64,000 bases of DNA from Hymenochaete sp. R1 (taxonomy: Eukaryota; Basidiomycota; Agaricomycetes; Hymenochaetales; Hymenochaetaceae): contig JAFREE010000042.1 of NCBI GenBank assembly GCA_019400425.1, positions 1 to 64,000 of the forward strand. Direction: 5' to 3'. Position 1 is the first letter of the stretch, and each line of letters begins with the position of its first letter. Below the pieces are notes generated by a model. The model did not search any database. It saw only the letters and a program-made list of their open reading frames with translations, and was not told where the DNA came from. Position numbers and translations under genes: made by a program. Below, piece after piece: positions 59,317-64,000 of this stretch.

Positions 59317-61225
59317 ATGGCTTCTACTAACAGTATCAAGGCTAATGGCGTCGCGCACAAGTCGACAACCCAATTTGCGCTTGCTTCGCGTTTGAAGGAG
59401 GGAAGGGCCCTCGCACAAGATGTCTGGTCGGTGTTCAAGTGAGTCCTACCGCAGGTGAACGATATAAATCATAATCCACCATACTGACAAACCTGCGTCC
59501 GCGCATGCCCAGTGCAGCAAACTTGCCTTCAGGCTGCATCAACCTCGGCCAGGGCTACATGAACTTCCCCCCACCCCAGTGGGTCAAAGACGCCGCCGAC
59601 GACGCGCTCAAAGTCACATCCGCGAACCACTACTCGCATCCCAAGGGCCGCATCCGGCTCCGCGAAGCCATCAAGAAGCGGTATAGCAAGTCGCTGAAGC
59701 GGGACTTGGACGTCGACACGGAGATCTTGGTCACGAGCGGTGCGAACGAAGGTGAGCTTTCCCTTCCCCCCCCCCCCCCCCTTCTCTTATGCGATTGTCG
59801 CGAACACCGTTTCACGGAGCAGTCTGGGATGTACAGGACAGTACTCTGTGTTTACGGCGTTCTTGGAGCCTGGCGATGAAGTGATCATGTTCGAGCCCTT
59901 CTTTGACCAGTATCTGCCTTCGGTGGTGTTCAACGGGGGTAAACCCGTCTACGTCCCCCTACACCCGCCTTCGGCGTCCAAGGCCAAAGCAACGAGCGAT
60001 GACTGGAAAATCGACTTTGAGGAGTTACGGTCAGTCCGGAAACCAGCTTTTTTTAAAAACTTTTTGCGCGTTCATTCATTCTTGATATGTTGAAAATGCT
60101 TATGCTTATGCTTATGATGATGTATGCTCGGTCCCCAGGCGGGCCTGTGGCCCAAAGACGAAGATGATCATCGTCAACACGCCGCATAACCCCGTCGGCA
60201 AGGTCTTCACGCGAGAAGAGCTCGAGAAAATCGCAGAGGTCGCAAAGGAGTTCGATCTCATGGTCATGTCAGACGAAGTCGTACGTGCGTCTCTCCTCAC
60301 TCACTACCTAAGAATCCTTGCTCACGGGAGCTTTTTACGCACACGCACACGCACACGCACCAGTACGACTGCCTCGTCTTTGACGGGAAAGACCATGTTC
60401 CTATTGCGACCTTGCCTGGGATGTGGGAGCGGACAGTTTCCGTGTATTCTTGCGGCAGTACGTTCTCCCGGCTCTTCGGTCAAAACGCGTGTAAACACTA
60501 GTACTAAACGCGTCTGAAACACAGAGGCCTTCGCCGCCACCGGCTGGCGCGTCGGCTACCTCATCGGCCCAGAACACATCATAACCCCCACCCTAGCAGC
60601 GACGACGCGCATCGTCTTCTGCACGAACTCCCCTTTACAGGAGGCCGCAGCGGCCGGGCTCGAAGAGGCGGACGAACGCGGGTATTATGAGAAGCAGGTG
60701 AAGGAGTACGCGGAGCGGCGGGATGTGCTCTTGGGCGCGTTTGATACGCTTGGGCTGCAGTATACGTTGCCGGAGGGGACTTACTTCGTGCTTTTGGTGA
60801 GCTGTTTTTTCTTCTTCTTCTTGCTTTCTTTCTTTCTTTCTTGGTGTGCGTTGTCGCCGAATATTCTTATTCATCGACCTGGGTTTTGTCATAGGATGTA
60901 TCGAAGGTGACGTGGCCGGAAGACTACCCGTTCCCAGAAAGCTTGGACGGCCGTGGGCGTGATTTCAAGTTCGTCCATGAAATTCATAGCACAAACTAAA
61001 TACACGAATTGACACTTTTTTTTTCTTTTTTTCGCTTTGCTTTGCAGGGCCTGCTGGTTCATCGCCCTCGAGCTCGGCGTCTCTTCTATCCCGGTGAGCG
61101 AGTTCTACTGCATCGAGCACACGGGTATCGGGGAGCGTTTCGCTCGGTTTGCCTTCTGCAAGGACATCGATACGTTGAAAGCTGCCGGCGAACGTCTTCA
61201 AGGCCTCGCGAAGTACATAAAATGA
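59317..61225 (+). CDS. Kynurenine aminotransferase / cysteine-S-conjugate beta-lyase (Bna3-like)
   Basis: A class I PLP-dependent aminotransferase, about 450 residues in eight or so exons, starting MASTNSIKANGVAHKSTTQF. Motifs in order: CINLGQGYMNFPPPQWVKDA, NHYSHPKGRIRLREAIKKRY, ILVTSGANEGQYSVFTAF, EPGDEVIMFEPFFDQYLP, MIIVNTPHNPVGKVFTREEL and VMSDEVYDCLVFDGKDHVPI. The PLP lysine lies in VSVYSCGKAFAATGWRVGYL. Later come IVFCTNSPLQEAAAAGLEE, LPEGTYFVLLDVSKV and a C-terminus with HTGIGERFARFAFCKDIDTL. The enzyme transaminates kynurenine and related amino acids, linking tryptophan breakdown to kynurenic acid. An intron after ANEG contains a run of 16 C. The gene ends 125 nt from the converging helicase gene. 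Confidence 0.93.
59766..59781 (+). repeat. Poly-C run of 16 in an aminotransferase intron
   Basis: A C16 run close behind the 5' splice site (gtgagctttcccttc precedes it). It is one of three C-homopolymers longer than nine bases within 5 kb. Confidence 0.8.
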
Positions 61226-61350
61226 CGTCTCTACGAAGGGGGGAGGGGGGGAACGCAACCAAGACCATGAAAAAGATATGCTACATTATCGAATAGATCC
61301 GTTCGTTTGAGTGTACTACTAGTACCAAGATACATAATAGATGCTATAAG

Positions 61351-64000
61351 CTATGAGGAATGTAATTGATCTACAACTCTCGAGAGCGACGCAGCAAGTT
61401 CGTCCGGGACCGCGTCGTAGTACATCGGGTTACTCTCCATGCGGCGTGCCAAATAGGTCCACGACAGTATATCCATCGTCTCTTGTCTATCGTCCGCCTT
61501 AACGGACCCATCCGCCCATCGAGCCCTCAACCACGCCTCGAACACCGGCGTCTCATGCAGACTGGATTCTAGCGGGATCCCGTCTTTCAGGAAGCGAAGG
61601 AGCGTGTCGTGGCCTTCGGCTTGGCAGAGAAGGTGGAACCGCCCTTCTCGGCCGTGGCGTACAGCCCGTCCTTGCATATGCACGAGCTCCGCTAACGAAT
61701 AGCTCACAAGCTGTCTATCATATCTCCCACTCCCACCTCCACTCCCACCCCCACCCTCCCTATCCCGCCCTCCTTCAACCCGAGCGTACGAATACTGCGT
61801 CCCCATCACAACAACCACGCCCGCCCGCACCGGCACAGACCAAACCGCCTCCCTCGGAACAACAAGCACCCCCAAAACCCCCTCCCCCACAAGCTCAAGC
61901 ACCAAAGCCCTATCCGCGCGACTCATCCCATCATGGTACACCCCAACCCCATGCAGCACCAGATCCGCGAGTGCCGAATCCTGCAGCCGCGCCGTGTATG
62001 GCTCGATGTCGGTGGGGGACAGGCGTGTGGGGAGGTAGCCCTGCGTCTTGAGGTCCATGGCGCATTGCGTTATGAGGTCGTTGGCGGTTGGTTTGCATTG
62101 GTGTCGGGAGGGGACGAAGATGAGGGCGGTTGAGTCGGGGCCGCCGTCGGAGGAGCCGATTGAGGAGATGGCGGCGTGCGAGGGGCGCGCCATGGCTTTG
62201 AAGAGGGCGGATGAGTGCGGGATGGTGAAGGTTTGGGAGGTGGTGGTGAGGGCCTGGTCGCGGTCTTTGGGGGTGAAGGCGGTGAGTGTGAGTGAGGGGA
62301 CGCGTAGCCAGCGGGCAAGGTCGGAAGCGTCGGTGACGGAGGCACTGAGACCAACGAAACGGGTTGGCTGGAATTGCGTTGCGTGTAAAAGCAAGGATAC
62401 GGCAAGCTCGTACTCGGAGTCTAGTAACTCGAGGTTCTCGCATACCACGAGGTGTAATGAAGCTAGCTCTGTCTTCAAAATCGGGTGGCGGAGGAGGTTG
62501 AGGACGGTCTGAGGAGTCGCGAGCCGCGCAATCTTCTTGTCTGCTTTTTGAAATGTAGAGATGTCGTGAATAACCTCAAGCGTGATTCCGAGAGATGAAA
62601 ACATGGGACGCATGTCCGCAGCAAGGCTTGTCAGAAGCGCGCGTTTTGGCACAATAGTCAGAGACCATGCTATTTCGCCGGCCACCTGAGAAGATTTTCT
62701 ATACGAAAATCGGTCACTACAATTGTCACCAAAACATACAATAATACCCACAATACTGCCATCTGCGCCAACATCGACTTGCCGGACCCGACTGGAGCAG
62801 CGAGCAAAGCGTTCCGGCCGGAGTTCAAGAGGCTCCAAAAGCTATGCGTCTGTATTGAGTTAAGGTTCGGGATCCTGCTACCCACTTGCCATCGTAGCGA
62901 CGCATCATTGAGTACGTTCAAGTCCAACGGAGGAAGTGACAGCATTGGTGTGAAGTCTTCGAAGGCCTTCGGCTGCACCAGGGCATTAAGTATGACGGGG
63001 ATCTCGTCCTCAGCACCTAACCATCTATCAGACATATATCGAATCGTCAGGCCAAGCATAAGGTCTACGTTGGTCATCGGCACTAAAAAGTCGACGTCGA
63101 CCTGTTCTGTGTGTTGTCGAAATATAATGTGCGACATCTCGAGAATATCGACACCCTCCGCGTCTTCGATCCAGATCCAAAACGGTTCGATGGAGTCTTT
63201 CCGCTTCGGTCCCCAATTGAACGTTCGCTTCACGCGTACGGCAATACGCACCAGCTCGGATGTAAGTGGCCTCAAGTCGAACGTTATCTCAAGGGTCGGG
63301 AACTCCTTCGCCAACCTTAGGACAGCGGCGCCATGCCCTTCGTTGAGGTGTAACAGCTTCCCTATATCCAGCGCGCTCATCTGCGCGAGATCCGCTATCG
63401 AGTACTCGTCCGCCCACCGCCTCAAGCTACGCATCACGTCCATCTTCAGCGTGTCGCCCATCTGTGCAAACGGGTGATCGAACGGCCAGATTCGCTTCTC
63501 GATCGCTTTGCTTAGAGACATGAGCACGCTCCCGACTTTTGCCCATTTTCGGCTGATGGCGATCTCGAGCAGGGAGCGGATGATGCGCCCTGCGTTTTGG
63601 GCGACGTATGCCATGTCGGATACTAAGGCGAAGTCTTCTGGTGGAGCGCGAGAGATGAAGGCTTGTAGTAGGATATTGACCTTTGCTTGAGATGTTTTGA
63701 CTCCGTCCTAACGAAATGTAAGTCAAACGTCTTTCAGAAAGCATTATTGGTGTACCTTGACTTGACAAGGGATGATGTCCTCCCTTGAAAGGTAATTCTC
63801 CAACTCAGGAACCTCATTTTCTCTGAGTTGTATTTGTTCGAACTACATAAGATCATTAGCAAACCTCGTACTACAGTGCTACTAAGTAAACCTCACCTCC
63901 GTACTCTTGCACAACATGTGAAGTACATCGGCCTCGCTCATCTTTTTCCGGAACAATTCGTTAAAAATGACGATTGTCTGCGTTCGGATATAATATTTGG
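61351..64000 (-). CDS. Brr2-like Ski2-family helicase, C-terminal part, cut by window edge
   Basis: About 830 residues of the 3' end are visible; the 5' part lies beyond 64000. A Sec63-type module comes first (VPELENYLSREDIIPCQVKD; IIRSLLEIAISRKWAKVGSV; LLHLNEGHGAAVLRLAKEFP), ending in an FN3-like part (DVDFLVPMTNVDLMLGLTI). A second helicase cassette follows with Walker A ALLAAPVGSGKSMLAQMAVL. At motif II it has LHLVVCENLELLDSEYEL where active enzymes have DExH. It continues with GLSASVTDASDLARWL, VPSRHQCKPTANDLITQC, VGVYHDGMSRADRALVLEL and LVHMQGRAVRHGREGRFHLL. It stops after the winged-helix segment ILSWTYLARRMESNPMYYDA, ending VVDQLHSS. Brr2 unwinds U4/U6 in the spliceosome and its second cassette is a regulatory pseudo-helicase. 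The second Sec63 module expected downstream is absent. A diverged Brr2 paralogue or a Slh1/ASCC3 relative is possible. Confidence 0.82.

Overview
This window looks like nuclear DNA of a filamentous basidiomycete, most likely an Agaricomycete. Protein-coding genes lie close together on both strands, almost all are split by many 45-70 nt introns, upstream regions are pyrimidine-rich, and the window carries a DUF6533-type membrane protein, a family typical of mushrooms. I see no rRNA, tRNA, CRISPR array or intact mobile element. All gene models were joined by hand from reading frames and splice sites. Models whose exon lengths were summed and found divisible by three are stated as such; the others are less exact at their ends.

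Layout, left to right. 0-5 kb: a Rab5/Rab22-like small GTPase with a long insert in its G domain, then a 3.2 kb stretch with no gene I can support. 5-10 kb: the RING-box protein RBX1, the mRNA 3'-end factor CstF-64/Rna15 (minus strand) and a BRD8/Bdc1-like bromodomain protein. 10-16.3 kb: a Tgl4/Tgl5-like patatin lipase, a fructosamine-3-kinase-like protein (minus) and a PUB-domain protein. 16.5-20.4 kb (minus): an 1136-residue protein I cannot name whose C-terminal half is built from a row of phase-1 symmetric exons repeating a YPxFxIYP motif. 21-28.6 kb: vacuolar aspartic protease (PEP4-like), exosome subunit RRP46, a DUF6533 protein (minus) and the ribosome-assembly factor bystin/Enp1 (minus). 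28.9-32.5 kb: UDP-glucuronate decarboxylase and COP9 signalosome subunit 4. 32.9-51.1 kb (all minus): a Ctk1/CDK12-like kinase with an RS-rich N-terminus, a DCAF-type WD40 protein and the giant Tra1/TRRAP pseudokinase. 51.9-64 kb: a polytopic, possibly seven-helix membrane protein with a long disordered tail, a ferric reductase (minus), a kynurenine aminotransferase, and the 3' part of a Brr2-like helicase running off the right edge (minus).

The genes are mostly housekeeping. Two themes recur. RBX1, CSN4 and the DCAF protein all belong to cullin-RING ubiquitin ligation. Tra1 and the BRD8-like protein both belong to NuA4 (Tra1 also to SAGA). They are spread over tens of kilobases, so I take this as chance rather than a functional cluster.

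The least explained items are the YP-repeat exon array, the 7-TM-like protein, the Rab with its expanded loop, and the Brr2-like helicase that ends without its second Sec63 module. Two microexons (9 and 11 nt) and one GC-AG intron are forced by reading-frame arithmetic and are likely to be missed by automated annotation.
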